A DNA stretch of 64,000 bases from Roseibium hamelinense (GTDB lineage: Bacteria > Pseudomonadota > Alphaproteobacteria > Rhizobiales > Stappiaceae). The stretch spans positions 186,001-250,000 of the forward strand of contig NZ_VLLF01000004.1 of NCBI RefSeq assembly GCF_007830545.1. Reading direction: 5' to 3'. How positions within the stretch are numbered: position 1 is the stretch's first letter; every line of letters begins with the position of its first letter. This document shows positions 18,437 through 27,068 of the stretch, one piece after another. The translations under genes and the position numbers were made by a program. Below the pieces are notes generated by a model that saw nothing but the letters and a program-made list of their open reading frames with translations, was not told where the DNA came from and made no database searches.

Positions 18437-19747
18437 CTATATCACTGTGCTCATCAAACTCCGGGCGCAGGACACCAAGTGCCGGTCACTGCCTTTTGCT
18501 GAAATGATCTGTACTCCCAATGGCATACCATCGGAACTTGTCAGCAGCGGTAACGTGATTGCTGGCAGACCACCAACTGTCCACACCGAACAGAATATAG
18601 GGTCACCAGTTCCGTTCTCGGCGGGGGGGGCGGGACCAGTAGTACTGGGTGTAATGAGGGCGTCATATCCGGAAAATAGCTCCTCGAATGCCGCGTCAGC
18701 GGAAGCAGCTGCTTCGAAAGACTGTTTATAAGTTTGTTGATCAATCTGCAGCGCGCGCTCGAGGACTGGTTTTAGGGTTCTGCTAATCGAGCCGGGTTTT
18801 GATCTGAGCACGTCTCCCAAATGTAGATTGATTTCATACTCATGCAGCACTTTTTGAACAACCACGAGATCCGCGATGAACGCGGGGGCGTCTATCCGTG
18901 TGCAAGACGGTCCTAGTGTATCGAGCAACCGTTCAAACTGCCTTTTGCTGTCTTCTGTCAAACGGTTGCTGAACGGCATGTCCAGATAGGCAAGTTTCAG
19001 GTCATGGATTGCCGGTGAAGCGCCCAATCGGTCAGTGCCCAGTGCCGATCCAGAAACAACGGCAGCCAGCAAACCGGTATCCTCAACGGTTCTGGCGAAG
19101 CCGCCTATCTGATCAAGCGTTTGAGAGGTCTGAAGAACACCTGCCCGCGATATGGTGCCGCGCGTTGGCTTGTAGCCGACCACTCCGCAAAATGCGGCAG
19201 GGCGAATAACCGATCCATTGGTTTGTGTCCCCAGGGCCAGCGGAATTTGATAGGCTGCAACGGCCGCCGCCGAACCGCTGGAGGATCCACCGGGCGTGCG
19301 ATCTTGGTTGTGCGGGTTTCGGGTGGCGGCTGGATGCAAAAATGCGATCTCGGTCGTGACTGTCTTGCCCATGATTACCGCGCCAGCGGTTTTCAGATTG
19401 CGCACAACCTCCGCGTCTTCGGTGGGTTGGAAGCCGGCAAAAGCCGGGCTGCCACATTCTGTGGGCATGTCGGCTGTGTCTATGATGTCCTTTATTCCGA
19501 CGGGTACGCCGTGCAAGCGGCCGAGCGAATGCCCCATGGCCTGATGTCTGTCCAGCATGCGGGCCTGTTCAAGAGCCGCGCCCGGGTCCAAGAATGCCCA
19601 TGCATGGATTGTCGGGTCCGTTCTGGAAATCTGCTCCAGACATGCCAAGACCAAGTTTTCTGACGACAGTTGACCGGCTTTAATCGCTTGCGCTGCCTCG
19701 ATAGCAGAAAGGGATGCAGGACTGGCCGGCGTCTCAAAAACAGGCAT
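18437..19747 (-). CDS. Amidase signature family enzyme
   Basis: A 436-residue hydrolase with the Ser-cisSer-Lys triad. The Lys is in GVPVGIKDIIDTADM (about residue 92), and the Ser-rich loop TPGGSSSGSAAAVAAY (about 151-166) supplies both serines. Cytoplasmic, with no signal peptide. Family members hydrolyse amides, carbamoyl or aryl-acyl bonds; the substrate cannot be deduced. It lacks the GatB partner, so it is not likely the GatCAB subunit. It precedes the gntR-lldD operon on the same strand with an 87-base gap, so transcription could read through. Confidence 0.88.
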   Translation of the reverse strand: MPVFETPASPASLSAIEAAQAIKAGQLSSENLVLACLEQISRTDPTIHAWAFLDPGAALEQARMLDRHQAMGHSLGRLHGVPVGIKDIIDTADMPTECGSPAFAGFQPTEDAEVVRNLKTAGAVIMGKTVTTEIAFLHPAATRNPHNQDRTPGGSSSGSAAAVAAYQIPLALGTQTNGSVIRPAAFCGVVGYKPTRGTISRAGVLQTSQTLDQIGGFARTVEDTGLLAAVVSGSALGTDRLGASPAIHDLKLAYLDMPFSNRLTEDSKRQFERLLDTLGPSCTRIDAPAFIADLVVVQKVLHEYEINLHLGDVLRSKPGSISRTLKPVLERALQIDQQTYKQSFEAAASADAAFEELFSGYDALITPSTTGPAPPAENGTGDPIFCSVWTVGGLPAITLPLLTSSDGMPLGVQIISAKGSDRHLVSCARSLMSTVI

Positions 19748-19917
19748 GTATCAAACCTCAATTACATCTTTGAGTTTTTGCGGCTATCGTTCGGGAAGCC
19801 GACCGCTGACACAGTGACCAATTGTCTTGGTTTGGTCAAAGGGCGTGACAAAGAAGGCTTGACTACGCCATGCTGTATTTGCGCTGAAACTGGTGCTGAG
19901 GGCAGGGGAATTGATGC

Positions 19918-21252
19918 ATGGATGGAGCTTCCGACGTTCCGAAAAAAAACGAGGCGGCACCGCTGCCTGATTTTGAAGCGCATCCGCTACGGGATTCCGT
20001 TCTTGGCGAAGTGCATGCCAGACCGTTTAGGCCGATCTCCACACCGCGCATCGTTTTGCTTTACGGGTTTGTCACCAACTCCGAACAGTCTGTGCAAGAT
20101 AGAGAGTGGTTTTCCGAGTTTTGCGGCAGTCATGGAGCTCCCGGGCCGGGGCCATCTGCGCGCTATCATACGCTTCCATTCGCTGGCGGCACACTCTCTT
20201 GGGAGCGGCACGCAGAATTTACAACATACACCTGGGATGGCGCGGCTCCCTCTGACGAGCCGTTTGGTACTTTGCCGTCTAATCACCCTTTCGGAAAAGC
20301 GTTTCGAGCGCCCGGACAGCTGATCGTCGCGACCCGCCTCGACGTTCTCGACGATACCAGCTCCGACAGCTGGCGCCGGAATTACGATCCTGTGAGCTTG
20401 ACCTTTTTCTCGGTTCAAAACGGTGCAGCGAGCGTCGCCACTGACTTCCGGCCAGACGGCAATGGTCTGACCCGCTACCTTGTATTGAACAAGACGATGA
20501 CGCCGATCCAGACAGGCGCCGTTACCCAGCGTTTGCTGGAAATAGAGACCTACCGAAACCTTGCGCTTTTAGGGCTATTCGAGGCGAACCGTCTGCAGCC
20601 AAGCGTCGGCTCAATCGAAAGCGAATTGGTGGAATTGACGGACAAGATGCAGGACTCTGCCGGCCTCGATGCAAACCGAACCTTATTGGATAAACTGTCC
20701 CGGCTTGCTGCCTCACTTGAAGCGGGAGCGGCAGCCAGTTCATTTCGTTTCGGCGCAAGCCGCGCTTATTACGAGATCGTCAATGCACGGCTAAAGTCCC
20801 TTGATGAAAGTCACATTGCAGGCGAACTCAGCATGTCAGGATTCTTGAACAGGCGGCTAGGACCAGCGATGCGGACTTGCCAGTCTGTTGAGGAGCGGCA
20901 AGCCAATTTGTCACGCAAGCTCGCACGGGCAACGACGCTATTGCGAACACGGGTCGATGTCGATCTTGAGCAGCAAAACCGGGGGCTGCTGCAGTCAATG
21001 AACCGCCGGGCCCGCTTGCAGTTGAGACTGCAGCAAACGGTTGAGGGGCTCTCCGTTGCAGCCGTAAGCTACTATATCGTCGGCTTGTTCAGCTATATCG
21101 CAAAAGGAGCGCAGGATGCAGGCTGGCCTGTGCCTGCTCCTGGCGTAACGACGGCAATCGCTGTTCCAATTGTCGTGGCCGGGATCTGGATTACAGTCCG
21201 TAATATCCGGAAACGGCACGCTGAGAGCGACAAGCAGTCTGATAAAACATAG
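19918..21252 (+). CDS. DUF3422 membrane-anchored protein
   Basis: A 444-residue protein of the DUF3422 family, common in alpha- and betaproteobacteria and without assigned function. The N-terminus has the family motif HPLRDSVLGEVHARPF (about residues 22-37). The middle is helical. The C-terminus has two hydrophobic segments (about residues 378-395 and 408-430), followed by a basic tail, which suggests an inner-membrane anchor with a large cytoplasmic domain. Confidence 0.85.
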   Translation: MDGASDVPKKNEAAPLPDFEAHPLRDSVLGEVHARPFRPISTPRIVLLYGFVTNSEQSVQDREWFSEFCGSHGAPGPGPSARYHTLPFAGGTLSWERHAEFTTYTWDGAAPSDEPFGTLPSNHPFGKAFRAPGQLIVATRLDVLDDTSSDSWRRNYDPVSLTFFSVQNGAASVATDFRPDGNGLTRYLVLNKTMTPIQTGAVTQRLLEIETYRNLALLGLFEANRLQPSVGSIESELVELTDKMQDSAGLDANRTLLDKLSRLAASLEAGAAASSFRFGASRAYYEIVNARLKSLDESHIAGELSMSGFLNRRLGPAMRTCQSVEERQANLSRKLARATTLLRTRVDVDLEQQNRGLLQSMNRRARLQLRLQQTVEGLSVAAVSYYIVGLFSYIAKGAQDAGWPVPAPGVTTAIAVPIVVAGIWITVRNIRKRHAESDKQSDKT

Positions 21253-21273
21253 GCGCGACCACTGGAAAAGAAA

Positions 21274-21296
21274 AAGGGCCGGAACAACCGGCCCTT
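21274..21296. terminator. Bidirectional terminator between DUF3422 and cytochrome c genes
   Basis: AAGGGCCGG and CCGGCCCTT form a perfect 9-bp stem with a five-base loop. On the minus strand it is followed by TTTTTCTTTT, so it is an intrinsic terminator for the cytochrome c gene. It also ends the plus-strand gene. Confidence 0.85.
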
Positions 21297-21318
21297 CCGA
21301 CTGATCTCCGAAAAGATG

Positions 21319-21717
21319 TCAGTTTGTCGTACCATCAGCGTTAAATGTAGCAAGGTACGCAATTACATCAGCACGCTCTTGCTCGTCGCGGAGTTTGAAC
21401 GCCATCTTCGAGCGTCCGCCAAGGTATGCTGACGGATCTTCCAGATACACCATAAGGCCTTCGGTTGTCCAAGCGCCGGTTTCCGGAGCCTTTTCCATAG
21501 CCGCCTTTGAATATCTGTAACCCTCGACGCTTGCAGCTTCGCGACCAACCACGCCGTTCAGCTGGGGGCCAACTTTGTTCCGCGCGCCCTCGCCAACGGC
21601 GTGACACGCTTGGCACTTCCGAAATACGCTTTCGCCGGCAGCTGCGTCGCCTTCAGCGCTTGCTTGAGCTGACAGGGCAAGGAATGCTGCCCCGGCGATC
21701 GTCAAAATACGTTTCAT
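21319..21717 (-). CDS. Class I cytochrome c
   Basis: A 132-residue periplasmic c-type cytochrome. A signal peptide MKRILTIAGAAFLALSAQASA precedes the haem-binding motif CQACH (about residues 35-39), and the axial Met is likely in RSKMAF (about 105). Length and the GPQLNGVVGR and YLATF motifs match cytochrome c2/c550-like electron carriers. The start at 21717 is preceded by GAGGGAG. A longer upstream ORF start at 21864 is rejected because it would displace the signal peptide. Monocistronic. Confidence 0.93.
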   Translation of the reverse strand: MKRILTIAGAAFLALSAQASAEGDAAAGESVFRKCQACHAVGEGARNKVGPQLNGVVGREAASVEGYRYSKAAMEKAPETGAWTTEGLMVYLEDPSAYLGGRSKMAFKLRDEQERADVIAYLATFNADGTTN

Positions 21718-21898
21718 CGATTTCTCCCTCGATAGTCGTGCTTTGCACGTTTGGTCACTACACAAAAACATAGAGCGGCGCACAAGACATACCGCCGATT
21801 TTATATTCAATTCTCCGGCAATTGGGATCCTATGTCGCATTCCGCATGGAGCAATCTTTTGCATTCGACGGAGTTACCTTGGCCCGGGGCTGAAAAAG

Positions 21899-22852
21899 TC
21901 AACTGGCAGCATGAGTTCTCTGCGGGTTGTTCAGCCACTCATCAAGCCCCGCATCCCAATAGGGGGAAGATCCATAAAGGGCGGCCAAGAAATCAATGAA
22001 AACCCTCACTTTGGCGGGAAGAAAACGGCGGCTCGGATAAACTGCGTGAAGGCCGACATCCTTCGATGCGCGATATTCTGATAGAATAATTTGAAGCTTC
22101 CCTTCGCGCAGCTCCGGTCCGATGTCCCATGTCGATCTCAGCGCAATACCGACCCCGGCCAACAGGCACTCGCGAACGACCTCGCTTGAGTTGGTTTTAA
22201 CTGGCGCAGCTGTGCGCACACTCTCAAGACCATTTGGTCCAACGAGCCGCCAAGGATCTTGGTTTGCCGCTGCCAGGCACACGTGGTTCTCGGCCAAATC
22301 ATTGATTGATCTGGGTGTTCCATGCCGGGAGATATAGTCGGGCGATGCCACAAGGATCCGGTGAACCGGCGCCAGCCGCCGTGCCACGAGACTGCTGTCC
22401 GAGAGCTCAGCAATACGGATCGCAAGATCATAACCTTCGCCAACGATATCGACAAACCCGTCGTCGAGATCAAGATTGACTGAAAGATCGGGGTTCTGCT
22501 CTAAGAAAGCACTGAGATGAGGCGCAATGTGAAGGCGGCCGAAAGAGGTCGGTGCAGCGACTTTCAAAGTTCCTCGCGCTTGCGCGGAGCCGCGCGATAC
22601 AAAAGCCTCTGCCTCTTCGACCGATGCAAGGATTGCAACGACCCTCTCGTAAAACCCCTGCCCCGCTTCAGTCATGGCAATTTGCCGGGTAGTGCGTTGT
22701 AGAAGCCGCGTGCCGAGTTTGTCCTCAAGGCGGCGGATGCGTTTCGAGACAACGGCTGGAGATAAGCCCATTTCGCGTCCGGCGGCCGACATACTGCCCG
22801 CACCTACCACGCGGGCGAATATTTCCATGTCCGTTAAATTGCTCATCTTCAA
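21899..22852 (-). CDS. LysR-family regulator divergent from glcD
   Basis: A 317-residue LysR regulator of the CrgA/DmlR-like subgroup. The HTH is at residues 1-60 (SMSAAGREMGLSPAVVSKRI), and the effector domain carries GTLKVAAPTSFGRLHI at about 93-108. It is divergent from glcDE with a 157-base gap, so it may control glycolate oxidation. E. coli uses the GntR protein GlcC for that, so the link here is inference from position only. Confidence 0.88.
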   Translation of the reverse strand: MKMSNLTDMEIFARVVGAGSMSAAGREMGLSPAVVSKRIRRLEDKLGTRLLQRTTRQIAMTEAGQGFYERVVAILASVEEAEAFVSRGSAQARGTLKVAAPTSFGRLHIAPHLSAFLEQNPDLSVNLDLDDGFVDIVGEGYDLAIRIAELSDSSLVARRLAPVHRILVASPDYISRHGTPRSINDLAENHVCLAAANQDPWRLVGPNGLESVRTAAPVKTNSSEVVRECLLAGVGIALRSTWDIGPELREGKLQIILSEYRASKDVGLHAVYPSRRFLPAKVRVFIDFLAALYGSSPYWDAGLDEWLNNPQRTHAAS

Positions 22853-23009
22853 CCGCCGGGAAACATTTTTTATAACCTAAGGGGCATTTCGTTTGGTTCA
22901 TATTTGGGTCAGGATCAGACGTGAAGCCAATCCATATTTTCTTCCAAACCGTAATGACTACGAGACGGATTAAACACTGGATCAGCCATTTGGGAGCGAA
23001 AACGACATC

Positions 23010-24506
23010 ATGACCGCAATTTCCATGCCCGCACCCGACAAGGCCATACTCGACCGGCGCGCTGAGATTACAAAAGCGCTTCAGGCAATCGTACCGGGCG
23101 AAGGGGTCATCCATGATGAAACCGAAATGCGACCCTATGAGACCGACGCGCTGACGGCCTATCGGCAGCTGCCATTAATCGTTGTGTTGCCCGAAACGGT
23201 CGAACAGGTTTCGGAGGTTTTGCGCTATTGCCACGAAAATGAGGTCAAGGTCGTTCCGCGTGGCGCCGGTACGTCTTTGTCGGGCGGTGCCTTGCCGGTT
23301 GCGGATGGCGTCCTGTTGTCGATGATGAAGTTCAACCAAGTCCTTGATATAGACTTTGAAAACCGGGCCGTCGTCGTCCAGCCGGGTGTCACGAACCTTG
23401 GGATCACCCGCGCTGTAGAGCATGAAGGTTTTTACTACGCTCCAGACCCTTCATCACAAATCGCCTGCTCAATCGGGGGCAACATTGCCGAGAATTCGGG
23501 TGGGGTTCACTGCCTTAAATATGGTTTGACCACCAATAATGTCTTGGGCCTCGAAATGGTCTTGATAACAGGGGAGGTTATCCGCCTCGGCGGCAAACAT
23601 CTGGACAGCGAGGGATATGATCTGCTTGGTTTGATGACCGGTTCTGAAGGCCTGTTGGGCGTCGTGACCGAGGTCACCGTTCGCATCTTGCAAAAACCGG
23701 AAACGGCACGGGCTCTCTTGCTGGGTTTTCCCACAAGCGAAGACGGTGGGCGCTGTGTCGCCGAAATCATCGGTGCGGGCATAATCCCGGGCGGAATGGA
23801 GATGATGGACAAACCGGCGATCAACGCGGCCGAAGACTTCGTGAATGCTGGTTATCCAAGGGATGTTGAAGCTTTGCTGATTGTCGAACTCGACGGGCCG
23901 GAAGCGGAGGTGAACTTTCTCATGGGGCAGGTCGAAGAGATCGCGCGGTCTAACAAAGCTTCTCACCTGCGTGTGTCCGAGACCGAAGAAGAACGCATGA
24001 CGTTTTGGGCCGGACGGAAAGCCGCCTTTCCTGCGGTTGGCCGAATTTCGCCGGACTATCTGTGCATGGATGGAACGATCCCGCGCCGGGAGTTGCCGAA
24101 GGTTCTGGCGGGGATGCGTCAATTGTCTGAAAAACATGGCTTGCGGGTGGCCAACGTGTTCCACGCCGGCGATGGTAACCTTCATCCTCTTATCCTCTAT
24201 GATGCCAACAAGCCGGGCGAACTTGATGCCGCGGAGGCGTTTGGCGCCGACATTCTGCGCTTGTGCGTCGAGGTAGGAGGCGTCTTAACCGGGGAACACG
24301 GCGTCGGCATCGAAAAACGGGATCTGATGCCGGAAATGTTTTCAGAGGACGATCTGAAGCAGCAGCAGCGGGTCAAATGCGCATTCGACAGCCGTCAGCT
24401 TTTGAATCCCGGGAAGGTTTTTCCGGTTCTTCACCGGTGTGCTGAACTCGGCAAAATGCATGTCCACAAAGGCAAGTTGCCATTCCCTGACATCCCCCGG
24501 TTCTGA
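23010..24506 (+). CDS. glcD: Glycolate oxidase FAD subunit
   Basis: A 498-residue FAD-linked oxidase that, with GlcE and GlcF, oxidises glycolate to glyoxylate. The PCMH-type FAD-binding domain has PRGAGTSLSGGALP (about residues 86-99) and DPSSQIACSIGGNIAENSGG (about 147-166). The C-terminal domain holds NVFHAGDGNLHPLI and GGVLTGEHGVGIEK with the catalytic His residues. Length agrees with GlcD (about 499). It starts a plus-strand cluster with glcE two bases downstream. Confidence 0.95.
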   Translation: MTAISMPAPDKAILDRRAEITKALQAIVPGEGVIHDETEMRPYETDALTAYRQLPLIVVLPETVEQVSEVLRYCHENEVKVVPRGAGTSLSGGALPVADGVLLSMMKFNQVLDIDFENRAVVVQPGVTNLGITRAVEHEGFYYAPDPSSQIACSIGGNIAENSGGVHCLKYGLTTNNVLGLEMVLITGEVIRLGGKHLDSEGYDLLGLMTGSEGLLGVVTEVTVRILQKPETARALLLGFPTSEDGGRCVAEIIGAGIIPGGMEMMDKPAINAAEDFVNAGYPRDVEALLIVELDGPEAEVNFLMGQVEEIARSNKASHLRVSETEEERMTFWAGRKAAFPAVGRISPDYLCMDGTIPRRELPKVLAGMRQLSEKHGLRVANVFHAGDGNLHPLILYDANKPGELDAAEAFGADILRLCVEVGGVLTGEHGVGIEKRDLMPEMFSEDDLKQQQRVKCAFDSRQLLNPGKVFPVLHRCAELGKMHVHKGKLPFPDIPRF

Positions 24507-24508
24507 TT

Positions 24509-25723
24509 ATGCAAGGTGCTGATTTTTTGATGGATGCTTCTTTTCAACCTGCCTCGGTCGAGGATCTGAGAGAGCTTATCAAATGGGCCGCTGCTGAAGC
24601 TACACCGCTTGAAGTTTTCGGCAGCGGTTCGAAGCGAACACTCGGCCGGCAGGTTCAGGCAGCGCATGCACTCACCTTGTCCAAACTGGCTGGGGTTGAT
24701 GTGTATGAGCCTGCCGAACTGGTCATGACAGCAAAGGCAGGTACGCCGATCGCCGACATTGAACGACTGGTTCAGGAGAATGGACAAGAGCTGTCTTTCG
24801 AGCCTATCGATTATGGACGTCTTCTAGGCCTGGAGCCGGGGCAGGGAACGTTGGGCGGCGTGCTGACGGCCAACCTTTCCGGCCCGCGCCGGATCAAGGC
24901 GGGGGCTGCGCGCGACCATATCTTGGGAATGGAAGCTGTTTCTGGACGAGGAGAAATCTTCAACTCTGGTGGCAGGGTCGTAAAGAACGTCACCGGTTAT
25001 GATCTCCCGCGCGCGCTTTGCGGGTCGTGGGGAACGCTTGCGGTCGCTTCAACAGTCACCATCAAAGTCAATCCGGCCTCACAAACGTCGGAGACGCTGG
25101 TTTTAACGAATTTGGATGATGCCCGCGCGGTTAAGGCCATGTGCAAGGCCATGGGCTCATCTGCCGAGGTTTCAGGTGCTGCACATTTGCCAAACGGCTT
25201 GAACGGCGAGGGCGCGCGGACGTATTTGCGGCTCGAGGGATTTGTCGAATCTGTGCGTTACAGACGCGAAAATCTTGCCCGTCTGCTTGATGATTTTGGA
25301 CCAGTCGCGAAGGTGCAGGCCGAGGAGACAGCAAAAATCTGGCGCAGCATCAAGGACGTTGAGCCGTTCTGGTCCAACTCTGGTCCGGTATGGCGGATCT
25401 CTGTTGCACCGACAGCCGGTCCGGTTCTTGTCGGCGCTCTTTCAAAGCTCTTCCAGCTGGAAGCCTTCTACGATTGGAGTGGCGGGCTCGTGTGGCTGAA
25501 CTGCTCCGACGGCAGGGTTCACGATGTGGACATACGCCGGGTTATAGGAACAGTTGGCGGCGGCCACGGCACACTTATTCGCGCAGACGCGGCACAAAGA
25601 GCGTCTACACAAGTGTTCCAGCCGCAACCTGCCTCATTGGCGGCACTTTCGCAGCGTTTAAAGGAGCAGTTTGATCCCAAAGGAATCTTAAATCCTGGCC
25701 GGATGGGAAGCCAAACACAATAG
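24509..25723 (+). CDS. glcE: Glycolate oxidase subunit GlcE
   Basis: A 404-residue FAD-binding subunit homologous to the N-terminal half of GlcD. The FAD-binding pattern is LEVFGSGSKRTLGRQ (about 32-46), then PGQGTLGGVLTANLSGPRRI (about 110-129) and GRVVKNVTGYDLPR. It follows glcD by two bases, so translation is coupled. A second in-frame ATG at 24530 is an alternative start. It needs GlcF for activity. Confidence 0.93.
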   Translation: MQGADFLMDASFQPASVEDLRELIKWAAAEATPLEVFGSGSKRTLGRQVQAAHALTLSKLAGVDVYEPAELVMTAKAGTPIADIERLVQENGQELSFEPIDYGRLLGLEPGQGTLGGVLTANLSGPRRIKAGAARDHILGMEAVSGRGEIFNSGGRVVKNVTGYDLPRALCGSWGTLAVASTVTIKVNPASQTSETLVLTNLDDARAVKAMCKAMGSSAEVSGAAHLPNGLNGEGARTYLRLEGFVESVRYRRENLARLLDDFGPVAKVQAEETAKIWRSIKDVEPFWSNSGPVWRISVAPTAGPVLVGALSKLFQLEAFYDWSGGLVWLNCSDGRVHDVDIRRVIGTVGGGHGTLIRADAAQRASTQVFQPQPASLAALSQRLKEQFDPKGILNPGRMGSQTQ

Positions 25724-25767
25724 TTAACCCACCTCTATGTGGCCAAATTTCAAAAAGGACTACTGCC

Positions 25768-26127
25768 ATGGAGCAATCGGATGGCATTGGAAGCTACACA
25801 CAAGCCGGCCGAAAGAACGTCTATCTGATTTACATTTTATATCTATTGAGCCTTGTGGTCGGTTTCTCGGCAATTGTTGGGCTAATTTTTGCCTACATGA
25901 ATAAGGGCAAGGGTGAGGATTGGGTAGATAGCCACTATTCCTTTCAAATCCGAACTTTTTGGATCGGTTTGGCTGCGTCAATCGCCGGGGCGGTATTGAT
26001 GATTGTCGGAATAGGCTTTCTAGTTGTCTTTGCAGCGATCATTTGGACAATAGTTCGCTGCGTAAAGGGATTGCAGTTAACATCACGCGGTGAGGCCGTT
26101 CCAGATCCGCAAACCTGGCTGATTTGA
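25768..26127 (+). CDS. Small DUF4870-like membrane protein within the glc locus
   Basis: A 119-residue inner-membrane protein with three hydrophobic segments (about residues 20-46, 66-90 and 83-105, the last two close together). It has the family sequence WVDSHYSFQIRTFWIG in the middle. It lies 44 bases after glcE on the same strand, with AAGGAC before the ATG. Similar proteins are often found beside glcDEF in alphaproteobacteria as I recall, but no role in glycolate oxidation is established. A weak hairpin (26137-26160) follows. Confidence 0.8.
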   Translation: MEQSDGIGSYTQAGRKNVYLIYILYLLSLVVGFSAIVGLIFAYMNKGKGEDWVDSHYSFQIRTFWIGLAASIAGAVLMIVGIGFLVVFAAIIWTIVRCVKGLQLTSRGEAVPDPQTWLI

Positions 26128-26136
26128 TAAGGCAAC

Positions 26137-26160
26137 CTCCGGCTGGATACCCGGCCGGAG
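26137..26160 (+). terminator. Possible hairpin after the DUF4870-like gene
   Basis: CTCCGGC and GCCGGAG form a 7-bp stem with a ten-base loop between convergent genes. There is no good T-run, so termination is uncertain. Confidence 0.4.
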
Positions 26161-26185
26161 ATCTTGTGGGCTTTTTCGACGAAAA

Positions 26186-26818
26186 TCAAAGGCCTTTCTG
26201 ACACAAAACACTTACCCCGTAGGCGTAGCCATCACGTTGGTTTTTGGTGTTTTTGATGTTCCATTTGTTGGATTTCGCCTTGCCCTTTTTGGCCGCGACA
26301 GCATCCAGCTCAAAATAAGCTTTCGCCTTTACGGTCCAGGTTTTTGACAGTACTTCAGACTTAGGCATTCCGCTTTTTATTTGCTTGTCCATGTTAAGCG
26401 CACAGGCCTGCACTGGATCCCACCCTTGCCACTTGACCTTGTTCAAGGGGATGGCAGGTGTGTAAGAGATTGCAGCTGTCCGCTTTGACCCGGAGCCAAC
26501 ATCCCGGTGCTTAAAGCTATTGCTCCAAAGAGATCCGTCTGCTTCAAAGTACTGCACGCCCGTGAAGGAGCCAACTTTCATTGCGACAATTCTCTCTCCT
26601 TTAGTCGCCTTAGCGTAAAGTCGAAGCAGGAAGCGATGAGAGCTGGATGAAATTCCAGTGTATTTGGTTGAGTTTGCGCTAACTTTAACGGGAATGACAT
26701 CAATACCGTCACGCTTGACCTCAACTCTTTCGATCCAGTCCTTCGCAGCGGCACTGCCAGGCGGCGCGCTGAGGGCTGTCATTATGATCGCGAGAATTCC
26801 AACAGTTCCGAGTTTCAT
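26186..26818 (-). CDS. Secreted protein of unknown function, antisense in the glc locus
   Basis: A 210-residue protein with a signal peptide MKLGTVGILAIIMTALSAPP, cleaved near GSAAA. The mature part is Lys-rich and mostly beta-like. It has two Cys residues (VQACALN and VLCQKG) that could form a disulphide. The Lys-rich segment KKGKAKSNKWNIKNTKNQRD lies near the end. No family recognised. The start is uncertain: ATG at 26842 adds eight residues, and neither start has a strong ribosome site. It interrupts the glcDE...glcF order on the opposite strand. Confidence 0.65.
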   Translation of the reverse strand: MKLGTVGILAIIMTALSAPPGSAAAKDWIERVEVKRDGIDVIPVKVSANSTKYTGISSSSHRFLLRLYAKATKGERIVAMKVGSFTGVQYFEADGSLWSNSFKHRDVGSGSKRTAAISYTPAIPLNKVKWQGWDPVQACALNMDKQIKSGMPKSEVLSKTWTVKAKAYFELDAVAAKKGKAKSNKWNIKNTKNQRDGYAYGVSVLCQKGL

Positions 26819-27068
26819 CGTTCTATCCACTTTCAGTGTCATGTCTCGCCCACGGATAAACGAATAGGTGAATGGGATTGAACCGAAGCTGAGTTCACCA
26901 TTCAGCTTGGGTTCAGGCTGCATGTACCAGGGGCAAGTCTTTTTCCCAAACGAGGGGAAATGCAATTGCGGCATCTTTGCTATCTTTGGCTTCAGTTCTT
27001 GTGCGTTGATTCTGCACGAACTACGATCCGGACCATAAGAACGGCTGTGTTTTGGAGGACAGGGACGC

